Shown here piece after piece: positions 38,301-46,936 of a stretch of 64,000 nucleotides of DNA (positions are counted from its first letter, which is position 1; every line of letters begins with the position of its first letter). The stretch covers positions 2,069,501 to 2,133,500 of the forward strand of contig NZ_CP106753.1 in assembly GCF_025642115.1 (NCBI RefSeq). Direction: 5' to 3'. Under the pieces are notes generated by a model. It saw only the letters and a program-made list of their open reading frames with translations, was not told the DNA's origin and ran no database searches. The stretch comes from Chitiniphilus purpureus. Lineage in GTDB: Bacteria > Pseudomonadota > Gammaproteobacteria > Burkholderiales > Chitinibacteraceae. The position numbers and the translations under genes were made by a program.

Positions 38301-39457
38301 GAGCCGTCGGCACCGGTGAGTTGGCTGTTGCCGGTGAAATGCAGGTTGGGCGGGATCTGGCGATGCCGCATCGCCAGCAGTACCTTGACGATGCTGGCCA
38401 TGCCCGAGGCGGTCTCCAGGTGCCCGATATTGGTCTTGACGCAACCCAGCCACAGCGTGTCGTCCACCGTGCCGTCGTAGGTGTCACGGATGGCGCGCAG
38501 CTCGATCTGGTCGCCCAGCCGCGTGCCGGTGCCATGCGCCTCCAGCAGCGTCACCTCGTCGGCGTCGATCCCGGCGCCTGCCAGTGCCTGTTCCATCACT
38601 TTCTTCAGGGCCGGGCCGCTCGGGGCCGACAGGCCGTTGCTGCGGCCGTTGTGGTTGACCGCGCTGCCCTTGACGACGCCATGGATGCGGTCGCGGTCGC
38701 GCAGCGCATCCTCCAGGCGCTTGAGCACCAGCATGCCACCGCCTTCGCCGCGCACGTAGCCGTCGGCGTGCTGGTCGAACGACTTGCAGCGCCCGTCACC
38801 GGAAAGCATGCGCCCCTTGGTCAGGCCGATGGTCTCGTCCGGCGTCAGGTGCAGCGTCACCCCGCCGACCAGGGCGAGCGGGATCTCGTGCTGGCGCAGC
38901 GCGCTGGCGGCCACGTGCAGCGCCGACAGCGCCGACGAGCAGGCGGTATCGACCGCCATGCTGGGCCCGCACAGGTGCAGGAAATACGACAGCCGTGCCG
39001 CCGCCACCGATTGATACGAGCCGGTGCCGTGGAACTGCGTGATCCGCTCGTAGCTGCGGTAGATGATGCGCTCGTAGTCGTTGTGCGAGATGCCGATGTA
39101 CACGCCGGTACGTGAGCCCTTGAGCGTGTCCGGCGCGATGCCGGCATCCTCCAGCGCCTCCCAGCCCAGCTCCAGGATCAGGCGCTGCTGCGGGTCGACG
39201 TGGACTGCCTCCTCGGCGGTCATGTTGAAGAACGCGGGATCGCATGCGCCGGGGGCCGCGAGAAAGCCGCCCCAGCGCGTATTGGCCTTGCCCGGCACCG
39301 CCGGGTCCGGGTCGTAGAAGCGCTCCGGGTCCCAGCGCCAGGGCGGCACCTCGGTGATGGCGCTTTGCCCGTTGGCGAGCAGATCCCAATAGGCTTGCGG
39401 ATGGTCGGCACCCGGAAAACGGCAGCTGATTCCAACAATGGCGATATCGTGCGGCAT
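35381..39457 (-). CDS. Polyketide synthase: KS - truncated AT - acyl-CoA dehydrogenase - ACP
   Basis: A 1358-residue PKS with an unusual layout. KS: residues 1-~420, Cys173 (DTACSSA), His308 (HGTGTRLGD) and His346. Residues ~418-694 repeat the serine-less AT remnant of the neighbouring PKS. Residues ~735-1100 form an acyl-CoA dehydrogenase-like flavoprotein domain with 'FAITERGAGSNP' and 'RIFEGPTEALL', which keeps the usual catalytic Glu position. A helical extension and Ala/Pro linker lead to an ACP with GFDSIDAV (Ser ~1288). No KR or DH is present, so the chain would leave as a beta-keto acyl group unless handled in trans. The start is ATG 39457, where the KS begins; the frame extends to 39613 with non-KS sequence. 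Confidence 0.9.
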   Translation of the reverse strand: MPHDIAIVGISCRFPGADHPQAYWDLLANGQSAITEVPPWRWDPERFYDPDPAVPGKANTRWGGFLAAPGACDPAFFNMTAEEAVHVDPQQRLILELGWEALEDAGIAPDTLKGSRTGVYIGISHNDYERIIYRSYERITQFHGTGSYQSVAAARLSYFLHLCGPSMAVDTACSSALSALHVAASALRQHEIPLALVGGVTLHLTPDETIGLTKGRMLSGDGRCKSFDQHADGYVRGEGGGMLVLKRLEDALRDRDRIHGVVKGSAVNHNGRSNGLSAPSGPALKKVMEQALAGAGIDADEVTLLEAHGTGTRLGDQIELRAIRDTYDGTVDDTLWLGCVKTNIGHLETASGMASIVKVLLAMRHRQIPPNLHFTGNSQLTGADGSRLRVPLSLTPWHSRRERPLAAITAYGFGGANGHVLLEAPPPVPRADPPPGAQLLCLSARDPAALRALLQAYQPVLAHPTAPLADLCCTAATGRNHFEWRIAFVARDTGDLAQQIDAALQQPQLGQRAVRAPQPALWFGPWPDGAGALLAQAAPPYRRQLAALYDTLGLGDTDLTPAQRAFLAQQALAHWLAELGVATADCAGDGTGHWVAAHQAGRMTLAEAFASAGKAPPIPPPAPLPQPVLLLGATGPHTPTAPLHVFDPASAPRAALLQLLQALYTLGVRIDWSRWYDPQHHRQATLPTYPFQRQTLWFTLEQPGGEPVTPALPLAATGPAARAPLATPGPRAVAMAHWLADYARTRLDSRLIDERRCIPPHVVQALGDAGLMGLLVPTALQGSALPIRDCLHVFEQAGAVDITLASFLGVHNVLGTLPLLEGATPAWRERMLPLLATGGTLGAFAITERGAGSNPRALTSTARPAADGSLRLDGHKIWIGSGAWAGVISVFVNECDAAGRMLGISGFAVPGGAAGLRHGPEALTMGVRGMVQNELIFEGLRVDETQRLGMAGKGLTIAQHAFHLGRLGIAAMAVGAMKRCLQLSERYAARRAVSTGLLGHNPVYLRFLAETVARIDAVSALIQATAGLRDCGVTLPDELYAVAKISGSEHLWQIVDGTMQFTGGRGYIETNQIPQLFRDARLLRIFEGPTEALLAYIGAAHLKGQHRLSQFLDAHLGGVASRQLTAATQRLDALVERAGPAQRRAPLLAHAVGGLLCEAALWAAAEGHCTSTTTDWCAARFARALDDCSAQLAPQPAQDMGALRAHAARLAAQIGEVDQRDLPQDALLQPDPTPAAVPPAAPVAAPIPSAPGTPATRDDRSWLLAAIAAKAGVAAAELDLERPFQEYGFDSIDAVEIAQTLEARLGRELDPTMLWNYPTPGALLAFLFGGTPAEQPIILPETDPQALLDALRRELATS
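37376..38204. repeat. 829-bp repeat, copy B (inside the first PKS)
   Basis: Partner of 33171-33999, direct orientation. Nucleotide identity across the whole block, including most third codon positions, indicates recent duplication or gene conversion rather than mere protein-level homology. Confidence 0.9.
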
Positions 39458-39488
39458 GAGGTGTCCGGCGGGGCGCGCCAACGGCGTG

Positions 39489-40358
39489 CTAGGAGGATTG
39501 CAGGAAACGCTCGGCGTCTTCCTTGCCAAGCGCGACCAGGGCGTCGATGGCCGCCGGGTTGGTGTAGTCCCAGGCGGCCACGGTGAGCGGGCGGGACGGA
39601 TGGACGAGCACATCCTGGGGCCGCCCGCGCAGCAGGGTGCCGGGCGCCTTGGTCAGCAGGATCAGCGCCGGGCCGTGCAGGTCGCCCAGTGCGCTGCGCG
39701 GCACGCTTTCCAGCAGGCCCCCATCCAGGCTGGGCCGGCCGCTGAAGTGGTAGAGCGGGGTCACCGGCGGGGTGCAGGAGGAGGCGAGCACCAGATCGGC
39801 CACCTCGCCCGGTGTGCGGCAGTGCCTGACCGAGACGAATTCGGTGCTGAAGCGCGACCAGCGCCGGATGCGTTCCCAGGCGCTGCGCGAGACCCGCGAG
39901 CGGACCGCATAGAGCAGCGCACCGAGCGGAATGACGGCGGCCGGCGGGCACCGGCCGGGCGGGCGGGCCAGCAGCACCTGCACATCCGGCGCTGTCTTCA
40001 ACGCCTCGAATGCCGGGCCGGCGAATACGTCCTCCAGCAGCCTGCGGTAGATCGCCGCATGCGGAAACAGGGGCTTGCCGGAAAAGAGATTGCCCGGGTA
40101 GAAGTTGCTGCGGTTGCTGCGTGCCGCTTGCTTGAACCACTCGATCGAGAATTCGATCCGCCCGGCCGCGAACGCGCATGCCATGCCTGCCGCGGCGCTG
40201 ACCGAGAAGATGCTCAGCGGGCGCAGTGGCATCCCTTCGTTCAGCCGGCTCAGGAACCCGGCCTGCCAGAAGCAACGGATGCCGCCACCCTGCATCACCA
40301 GGTGCTCGAAGCGCTGTGTGTCGCCACACCCATCCATGGCGGGCGCGGGCGGCTGCAT
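39489..40358 (-). CDS. Patatin-like acyl hydrolase, atypical active site
   Basis: A 289-residue protein with the patatin glycine-rich loop (MQGGGIRCFWQAG) and the Asp of the catalytic dyad in 'LDGGLLES'. The nucleophile elbow reads S-V-S-A-A in place of the usual G-x-S-x-G, so activity is uncertain. No membrane segment is seen. It sits inside the PKS operon, 31 bases before the first PKS and 5 bases after the methyltransferase. It might supply a fatty acid for the ligase or act on the product. Confidence 0.75.
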   Translation of the reverse strand: MQPPAPAMDGCGDTQRFEHLVMQGGGIRCFWQAGFLSRLNEGMPLRPLSIFSVSAAAGMACAFAAGRIEFSIEWFKQAARSNRSNFYPGNLFSGKPLFPHAAIYRRLLEDVFAGPAFEALKTAPDVQVLLARPPGRCPPAAVIPLGALLYAVRSRVSRSAWERIRRWSRFSTEFVSVRHCRTPGEVADLVLASSCTPPVTPLYHFSGRPSLDGGLLESVPRSALGDLHGPALILLTKAPGTLLRGRPQDVLVHPSRPLTVAAWDYTNPAAIDALVALGKEDAERFLQSS

Positions 40359-40363
40359 CGGCT

Positions 40364-41233
40364 TCACTTGCCTATCCTTCTGAGGTGCAGCCGGTACAGA
40401 TCCATGGCGCCGGTATGAAAACCGATGGTGAACAGGCCCTGGTACTTCTGGTAGGTCCTCACCTTGTCCTCGCCCACCAGCGCCACCGCCTGCGCGCGGG
40501 CACCCGACAGCCGCGCGGTCCAGTGGCGGAACGTGTCGGCGTAGTGGTGCCGGTCGTTGCGCAGCGCGACCACTTCGAACAGGCCCTTCGCTGCCCTGAC
40601 GATCTGCTCCAGCGACGGCAGGTCGGATTCGGGGAAGATCTGCTCCAGCACGAAGCGGTTGATGTCGGCCCGGCTGGCGCGCCCGTAGGCGATGGTCTGC
40701 AGCGAAAGCGAGCAATCGGGCTTCAGCCATGCGTGGCAGCGCGCGAAGAAGGCGCGGTAGGCGGCCACCATGTCGTCGTCCGACAGGTCGGGTTTGGCGA
40801 AATGTTCGAAGGCGCCGATCGAGATGATGCCGTCGAACGGGTGGGGCGGATCGAACACCTGCCACCCCTGCACCTTGACCGTGACGCCGGGGACCTGTTG
40901 CGCCTCGATGTACTGCGCCTGCGCATCGCTCAGCGTCAGCCCGGTGGCGCTGCCGGCGCCGTAGGTGCGCATCAGCCGGAACAGCGTGCTGCCCCAGCCG
41001 CAGCCGATGTCCAGGTAGTGCCCGCCCGGGCCGGCCGCGCAGTTGCGGGCGTGATGGTCAAGCTTGCGCAACTGCGCCTGTTCCAGCGTGTCGCCCGGCT
41101 CCCACAGCGCCGCCGAGTAGGTGCGGGTGTCGTCGAGCCACAGCGCGTAGAACTCGTTGCTCAGGTCGTAGTGATGCCGGATGGCATGCGCCGAGGCGCC
41201 GGCGGCCTTGCAGTCCAGGGTTGCTTGGGTCAT
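40364..41233 (-). CDS. Cyclopropane-fatty-acyl synthase-like methyltransferase
   Basis: A 289-residue SAM-dependent methyltransferase. The start has the CFA-synthase pattern 'HHYDLSNEFYALWLDD', followed by 'TYSAALWE' and 'DTLEQAQLRKLDH'. The SAM loop is 'YLDIGCGWGSTL' at ~72-83, followed later by 'SIGAFEHF'. Length matches mycolic-acid-type cyclopropane synthases, which lack the extra N-terminal domain of E. coli Cfa. In this operon it could cyclopropanate or methylate a double bond made by the desaturase. ATG 41233 is 7 bases after the ACP stop. Confidence 0.82.
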   Translation of the reverse strand: MTQATLDCKAAGASAHAIRHHYDLSNEFYALWLDDTRTYSAALWEPGDTLEQAQLRKLDHHARNCAAGPGGHYLDIGCGWGSTLFRLMRTYGAGSATGLTLSDAQAQYIEAQQVPGVTVKVQGWQVFDPPHPFDGIISIGAFEHFAKPDLSDDDMVAAYRAFFARCHAWLKPDCSLSLQTIAYGRASRADINRFVLEQIFPESDLPSLEQIVRAAKGLFEVVALRNDRHHYADTFRHWTARLSGARAQAVALVGEDKVRTYQKYQGLFTIGFHTGAMDLYRLHLRRIGK

Positions 41234-41240
41234 GGGCGTG

Positions 41241-41525
41241 TCACCGGACGGCCGTTGCCGGCTCTGCCGCAGGCCTGGCGCGGACCAGCTCGGCGACATG
41301 ATGGCTGATCGCTTCGATGGTCGGATAGTCGTAGACCAGGGTCGGATCGACCTCGATGCCGATCCAGTCGCCCATGTCCACCGCCAGCCCCACCGCGGCG
41401 GCCGAGTCGATGCCGAAGCTCGTGAATTCGCGGTCGGGCGCGATCTCCTCCACCGGCAACTGGACCAGCTTGGAGACGTAGTGGGTCAGCCAGGTCAGGA
41501 TGTCTTGGGTATTCATTGCAGGCAT
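41241..41525 (-). CDS. Stand-alone acyl carrier protein
   Basis: A 94-residue ACP with the phosphopantetheine site 'FGIDSAAAVGL' (Ser ~38) and the usual four-helix pattern. An upstream GAGGA site supports ATG 41525 (MPAMNTQD...). Directly after the desaturase and ligase genes, it is probably the carrier on which the activated fatty acid is desaturated before passing to the PKS. Confidence 0.85.
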   Translation of the reverse strand: MPAMNTQDILTWLTHYVSKLVQLPVEEIAPDREFTSFGIDSAAAVGLAVDMGDWIGIEVDPTLVYDYPTIEAISHHVAELVRARPAAEPATAVR

Positions 41526-41626
41526 GGAACGTTTCCTCGGTTGGGCCGCGACGGCAGCTGCCGGCGGCGTTGGGCTTGTCCCGTACCCTGTGCCGCGATC
41601 GGGCGGCGTGGGGCGGGAACGGGGGA

Positions 41627-42607
41627 TCAATCCGGCTGGGGCGCGTGGTCCAGGCCGTCGCGCATATGCGCCGGCGGCACCCTGACATCCCAGGCCAACC
41701 CCAGCAGCCGCAGCAGCTGGATCACATAACCGCCAAGGTCGATCTGCCACCAGCGCAGCCCGAACATCGCCGAGCCGGGAAAGGTGTGGTGGTTGTTGTG
41801 CCACGCCTCGCCCCAGGTGAAGATCGACATCAGGAAGTTGTTGCGGGCGTGGTTGCCGCCCTTGTAGGTCTGGTGCCCCCACATGTGCGCCAGCGACGTG
41901 ATCGCGTGGATGGAGTGATAGATCACAAAGAGCCGCACCAGGCCGCCCCACAGCAACCCGCTCAGCGCGCCGGCCCAGCTTTGCGTCACGAGGCCGCCGA
42001 TGGCGGCCGGCAGCGCGAAGCCGAGCGCCACCCAAAGGTAGTAGGTGCTGGTGACGGTGCGTGCCACCGGATCGCGGATCAGGTCCGGCGCGGCCACGGC
42101 GGTGTTGGAGATATCGTGCGAAAACGTCCAGCCGATATGTGAATGCCAGAAGCGGCGCCACCCGTGCAGCGGGGTCTCGCCCTGGATATACGGCGAATGG
42201 ATGTCGCCGGGCTGGTCGGTATAGCGGTGGTGGCGGCGGTGGTTGCTCACCCAGTAGTTGACCGGGCCCTGGCAGGCGGTCGAGCCGAACACGCCGAGGA
42301 TGAACCGGATGGGGTCGTGGGTCTTGAAGGCGCGATGGGTGAAATGCCGGTGATAGCCGACGGTGATGCCGACGAACGACACCACATACATCACGGCGAA
42401 CAGCGCGAGATCGAGCCCGGACACGCCGTGATCGAGCGCATACCACAGCGCCAGCGCTGTCCCCAGCGTCGGCAATACCAGGATGGCGCTGGCATGCACC
42501 AGCCGCGGCACTTCAAGATAACGGCTCTTCACCGTGAGCCGGGCCCCATCCTGGATATTCATCGCCGGGTCGGCCCGCACCGAAGCGTCTTGTTGCACGA
42601 AGGTCAT
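41627..42607 (-). CDS. Membrane-bound fatty acyl desaturase (possible acetylenase)
   Basis: A 326-residue integral membrane di-iron enzyme. Histidine boxes: HRHFTH at 86-91, HRRHH at 123-127 and HNNHH at 270-274. These are the stearoyl-CoA Delta9-desaturase type also used by JamB-type enzymes acting on ACP-bound chains. Four or so membrane segments are visible (about 35-58, 66-84, 185-207 and 215-235). An AAGGAAGAG site precedes the ATG. Whether it makes a double or a triple bond, or at which position, cannot be read from the sequence. Confidence 0.88.
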   Translation of the reverse strand: MTFVQQDASVRADPAMNIQDGARLTVKSRYLEVPRLVHASAILVLPTLGTALALWYALDHGVSGLDLALFAVMYVVSFVGITVGYHRHFTHRAFKTHDPIRFILGVFGSTACQGPVNYWVSNHRRHHRYTDQPGDIHSPYIQGETPLHGWRRFWHSHIGWTFSHDISNTAVAAPDLIRDPVARTVTSTYYLWVALGFALPAAIGGLVTQSWAGALSGLLWGGLVRLFVIYHSIHAITSLAHMWGHQTYKGGNHARNNFLMSIFTWGEAWHNNHHTFPGSAMFGLRWWQIDLGGYVIQLLRLLGLAWDVRVPPAHMRDGLDHAPQPD

Positions 42608-42701
42608 GGTCTCTTCCTTTGAAAAAGGGGCTGCCGCTGAACCGCCGGCCGCTTGGGTCCTGGATTGCGTCTGCGCTGCAAAGGGGGGGGCGGTATCGCG
42701 G

Positions 42702-44378
42702 CTAGATCACCTGGAGTTCGCCGCGCTGATAGAGCGTGCGGCATTTGCGCCGCTGGATCTTGCCGCTGGTGGTGCGGGGGATGGCGTTGGGCAGCACGAA
42801 CTGCACATCGGCAACCGCGAGCTGATGCTGCCTGGCCACGATGTCGTTGATCAGCAGGCGCCAGGCCTTGGGGTCGCCGGTGCGGATGTCGGTGCGGTGG
42901 ATCTCCTGCACCACCACGATGCGGTCGTCGTCCTGCTCGTCGGCCATGAAGCAGGCCGCATCGCCGAACGCCGGGCTGCCCGCGCCGATGGACGCTTCGA
43001 TGTCCTGCGGATAATGGTTCTTGCCGCGTACGATGATCAGGTCCTTGAGCCGGCCGGTGACATGCAGCTGGCCATCGACGACAAAGCCCAGGTCACCGGT
43101 GCGCAGGAACGGCCCGCTGCCGTCCTGCAGCCGTGCCCCGAAGGCTTCCGTGGTCTGCGCCGGCAGATTCCAATACCCGCGCACGATGCACGCGCCGCCG
43201 ATCCAGATCTCGCCCACCGTGCCCGGTGCACAGCCAAGCCGGGTGGCCGGATCGACGATGCGCACATCCTGCACGTTGTTCAGATAGCCGCTGGCGACCG
43301 ACGGCGCGGCCGTGGCGCCGCCGTCCTCCGCCGGGCGCTCCCGTTCGGCCCACGGGATGCCGCTGCGCCAGCCGGCGACAAACAGGGTCGCTTCTGCAAG
43401 GCCATAGCACGGGTACAGCGATTCGCGGCGGAATCCCCACGGTGCGAACCGCTCGGCGAACGCCTGCAGCGTGTGCGGGCGGATCGGTTCGGCGCCGTTG
43501 AACGCCACTTGCCAGCTGGAGAGGTCGACCCCCGCCAGCTCGGCATCGCGTACCCGCGCAATGCAATGGGCATAGCCGAAATTGGGCATGCCGCAGGTGG
43601 TGGCCCGATAGTGCGAGATCGCCTGCAGCAGCCGCGCCGGCCGCTCAAGGAATGCCATCGGCGACAGCAGCGTGGTCGGGATGCCCAGATAAAGCGGCTG
43701 CAGCACGTTGCCGATGAAGCCCATATCGTGGTGCAGCGGCAGCCAGCCTGCAAAAGCCGTGTCCGCCGTATGGCCGAACTCCGCCTGGATCAGCCGCTGG
43801 TTCGCCAGCAGATTGCGATGGGTGACCACCGCACCTTTGGGCGCGCTCGTCGAGCCCGAGGTGAACTGCAAGAAGGCGATGTCGTCGGCTGCAGCCCGTT
43901 GGGGCAGGCCATTGCCGTTGTCCGGCAGGGCGGTGAAATCGGCGGGACAAAGCAGCCGCACCGGTATGGACAGCGTTGGCATCGCCGCCGATCCTTCGCG
44001 CCATTGCGCCAGCAGCGGGGCATCCACGATGGCGACAGCGGCGCCACTGGCGGCGGCAATCGATTCCAGGGGCGCCAGTGTGGATTTCCTGCGCAACGGC
44101 GCAATCGGCACCGGAATGCAGCCGGCGTACAGCAGGGCAAAGAAGGTCTCGACGAATTCACATGGATTGCTCAGACCCAGCAACACGCGTGCGCCCTTGG
44201 GCACTGCATCGCGGATTGCATGCATCAATCGCAATGCCTGGATATGCAATTGCAAAAAGGAGCGCGTCTGGATTGCGTCATCCTGCACATGGCGCAGAAA
44301 AAGGCGCGATCCTTGCACATGGGCTCTTGTTTCAAGCAGTGAGCAGATATCGGTGAAATCAGCTTGTTCCAAGGCCAT
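42702..44378 (-). CDS. Fatty acyl-AMP ligase (FAAL), first gene of the operon
   Basis: A 558-residue ANL-superfamily adenylating enzyme. P-loop 'FTSGSTSAPKG' at 172-182, 'GWLPLHHDMGFIG' at 211-223 and 'YGLAEATLFV' are FAAL signatures; FAALs pass acyl-adenylates to ACP rather than CoA. The C-terminal subdomain has 'TGRLKDLIIVRGKNHYPQDIE' and the SGKIQRR lysine. It is the first gene of the minus-strand operon, presumably loading a fatty acid onto the ACP at 41241. ATG 44378 is preferred; the frame runs 20 codons further upstream. The ribosome site is weak. Confidence 0.9.
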   Translation of the reverse strand: MALEQADFTDICSLLETRAHVQGSRLFLRHVQDDAIQTRSFLQLHIQALRLMHAIRDAVPKGARVLLGLSNPCEFVETFFALLYAGCIPVPIAPLRRKSTLAPLESIAAASGAAVAIVDAPLLAQWREGSAAMPTLSIPVRLLCPADFTALPDNGNGLPQRAAADDIAFLQFTSGSTSAPKGAVVTHRNLLANQRLIQAEFGHTADTAFAGWLPLHHDMGFIGNVLQPLYLGIPTTLLSPMAFLERPARLLQAISHYRATTCGMPNFGYAHCIARVRDAELAGVDLSSWQVAFNGAEPIRPHTLQAFAERFAPWGFRRESLYPCYGLAEATLFVAGWRSGIPWAERERPAEDGGATAAPSVASGYLNNVQDVRIVDPATRLGCAPGTVGEIWIGGACIVRGYWNLPAQTTEAFGARLQDGSGPFLRTGDLGFVVDGQLHVTGRLKDLIIVRGKNHYPQDIEASIGAGSPAFGDAACFMADEQDDDRIVVVQEIHRTDIRTGDPKAWRLLINDIVARQHQLAVADVQFVLPNAIPRTTSGKIQRRKCRTLYQRGELQVI

Positions 44379-46008
44379 GATCCAATCAGATGAATTCTGT
44401 TGAGAACGGGCAAATAAAGCCTTCCGGCAGTATTGCACCCACCTGCCGTACCCTTGTCATGTCTGCGACTGAAGCAAACCCGATCGATTGCCTGTTCAGG
44501 GCATTTCGCGCTGCCGGCCAGAACCGCTGTACTGGATCGGGTTGATGTGCACCAGACGCACCCCGCACACCCAAATCGCATCGCACAGCGTGGATTGACG
44601 CGTGATTGCCCGGTATATCGTCAATTGCATCGTTCAAATACGATAGGCACAGGCAATGCCGGCGCAGAGCCAAGTTTCACCTTGGATGAATTGCCGATCC
44701 TGGCGGTTGAATACGTAAATACCGGATTGCAGATCCTGAAAAGATGCAGCACAGCCCACATATATAGGGCAGATGAAGGCCATCCGGGTTGGTGACGATT
44801 CGTCAGGCACCACTATAGCCAATTCATTTGCTTACACAATGCCGTTTGTCGTGTTTTTCATTGCTGACATTTTGGCGCCGATGAGGGACAGCAATCCCGG
44901 GCAGCGGTGTCGTGGCGGCAATTGCAGTGCGGCGGATCGGCCTGTTTTTAAGCAAATCCATCCGTTGGGATCGGGTGTGGAAATCAATTTGGCCAAAAGC
45001 TTAAGGAGTGCAGCAGCAAGGTGTTGCGACAGCACTCGCCATTCCAGCAAAAGTGCTGGCCGTCTGAAGCGGTATTCAAATGCGATGTGAAAACATCCAA
45101 TGTTGTTTTGTTTCTATGGTTGAAAGCAAATCCGGATTGGCAGGATGACAGCATTGCCGACCTCATCAGCTGAAGTGCCGGGCCAGCGGCACTGTCCGGC
45201 GCTCCAGCAGGTACGGCATCCCTTGCCTTCGCGGCCAGTGAAGCCGGGCGTGGCCAGCCGAGGCAGCCGATGGCGACGGGCGCCAGGGCAATGTGGGGAT
45301 GACCGGAGCACTGGCAAGGCCCAGCACAGTGCGCCTGGCCGCTGAAGCGTAAATCGCCTGGCAATGCACCTAAACCGGAGGTGCTGCAGCCGCGCAGGGC
45401 AGGCGGGGGCCGCATCCATGACCCGATCAACGGTGCCGGGCCGACAAGGGCGCGGATACTGGAACACCGGATCACCCCTGCCTGAAACAGGTGGGTACCG
45501 CGTCCGCACTCATGCGTTGCTGCCGACCAGCAATCATCCGTTATCGGTCGAAGCGGTCAGTTGCCTGCGCCATCCGGGCAGCTGCGCCTGGCTGAAAGCC
45601 GGTGAACGTGCTGCGCTGATCGGCATCGGCATCGGCATCGGCATCGGCATCGGCGTGGAAGTGGGGCGCCAGCCGCCGGCGTATGCTGTACCGGCAAGAC
45701 CCGGTATCGGATCGGCCCGTGCCATCGGCAGGGTGATGCGGATGAAAGTGCATGGATCGTCACCGCTATTCGATATACTGCGATTCGGCTGTTGGCGGTA
45801 ATGCCGTGCACCGCTTTTTTGCACAGCGGGTCCAGTGGATGCAGTGCAGTGATTTTGCCTGGATGTGTGCTGCCTGACATGGGTGCCCTCAACCGATTGA
45901 TGCACAAAAGCAAGCAGCCGTAATATGCGTCGTCGCCTATACAGGATTTGCCGGATCTGTTGCTGCATCGATATCTGTTTCTCGCGTTGCCACCCAGAAG
46001 GAATTCCA
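44379..46008. other. 1.6-kb gap upstream of the PKS operon
   Basis: No convincing gene in either direction; the open frames have unbiased third positions and odd composition. The first few hundred bases before the ligase gene must hold the operon promoter, but I see no strong -35/-10 pair. The stretch contains the hexanucleotide repeat at 45619. Confidence 0.5.
45619..45654. repeat. Six tandem copies of ATCGGC
   Basis: Six perfect hexamers in a row. The unit length keeps the reading frame (Ile-Gly in one frame, Ala-Asp on the other strand). No called gene covers it. Confidence 0.9.
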
Positions 46009-46407
46009 GTGATCAAAGGAAGCTGTTGTTGCGGAGCGGTTCAATTCGAGTTGAGCGCAGTGCCTGGCATGATGGGCACATGCCATTGCAGCCGATGCCG
46101 GAAGCTTGGCGCAAGCACGTTTGTGTTTGTCACGTCCGAAACGTTTCGGTTAACCCAGGGACGCGAGCAGATATCGGTCTATAAAGCGGTTGCCCCCTAT
46201 AAATATGACCGGTGTTTCTGCTCGGTCTGCGGTACCGCACTTGGGGAAGTGCTGTCGGAAAGCAATTCATTTCCTGTGGCAGCCAATTGCATCGATCAGG
46301 AGCTGGGGATCGAGAACAGATTCCATGAATTTGTTGCAGAAAAGCCGGATTGGCTCAAGATTGGCGATACGGCAAAGCAATTCGACGGGCATCCATTCGA
46401 GTCTTAG
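46009..46407 (+). CDS. GFA family (Mss4-like zinc) protein
   Basis: A 132-residue protein with the GFA zinc pattern: 'GSCCCGAVQFEL' at the start, 'GTCHCSRCRKLGAS' around residue 30, and 'FCSVCGTALGE' near residue 80. The family includes glutathione-dependent formaldehyde-activating enzymes, but most members have unknown substrates. An AAGGAA site precedes the GTG start at 46009; the upstream extension to 45925 lacks homology. Confidence 0.8.
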   Translation: MIKGSCCCGAVQFELSAVPGMMGTCHCSRCRKLGASTFVFVTSETFRLTQGREQISVYKAVAPYKYDRCFCSVCGTALGEVLSESNSFPVAANCIDQELGIENRFHEFVAEKPDWLKIGDTAKQFDGHPFES

Positions 46408-46936
46408 CAAAAACGCATGACAATGAAACCGGGCCGATCGATGCTGCGCGTTTTGAACACCGCCGGTTTATCCTGACATCCGGCGGCACTAATGACACCA
46501 ATGCGTACGATCCACTGCGGCGGATCGGAATCCGGGCCCCGGTTTCACCTTGGTTTTAAGCAAGCATCCGCCATGCCAATTGCGCACGATGGGGCAGGAC
46601 TGCCAGCCTGGCGGAATATCTGACCCGTTTGCCGGCCCGGCAATGGGCGTGATCGATGGCAAGTGGGAGGCGGCAGACCACGACCCGCATACAGTGATCG
46701 ACGCGGCGAAGGCCGCAGACCTCTGCGTGTTTGCCGGTCGGCATCGTACGATGGTGCCGCGCCGGCCGCTTTCGCCGATCGGATGTTTTGGAAAGTGCGG
46801 GTCAAATACGCACCAGCGATGATCGCACCCGCGCGGCGGTGTGAGCGCCAGCATCCGCATGGCTGGTCACGGATGCTCAGATGCCGCAGCCTGACAATGC
46901 CGCCTCGGCGGCGGCATTGCCCCTCATGCGCGGCGA
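46408..46936. other. Gap without a confident gene
   Basis: Open frames exist on both strands. The plus-strand one at 46550-46822 has moderately G/C-rich third positions but no recognisable domain and no ribosome site. Treated as non-coding or a remnant. Confidence 0.4.

Noticed and set aside
45364..45801. ORF encoding Ile-Gly repeats over the ATCGGC tract
   Set aside because: No coding bias, ribosome site or conserved domain. The repeat reads open in several frames by chance because its unit length is six.
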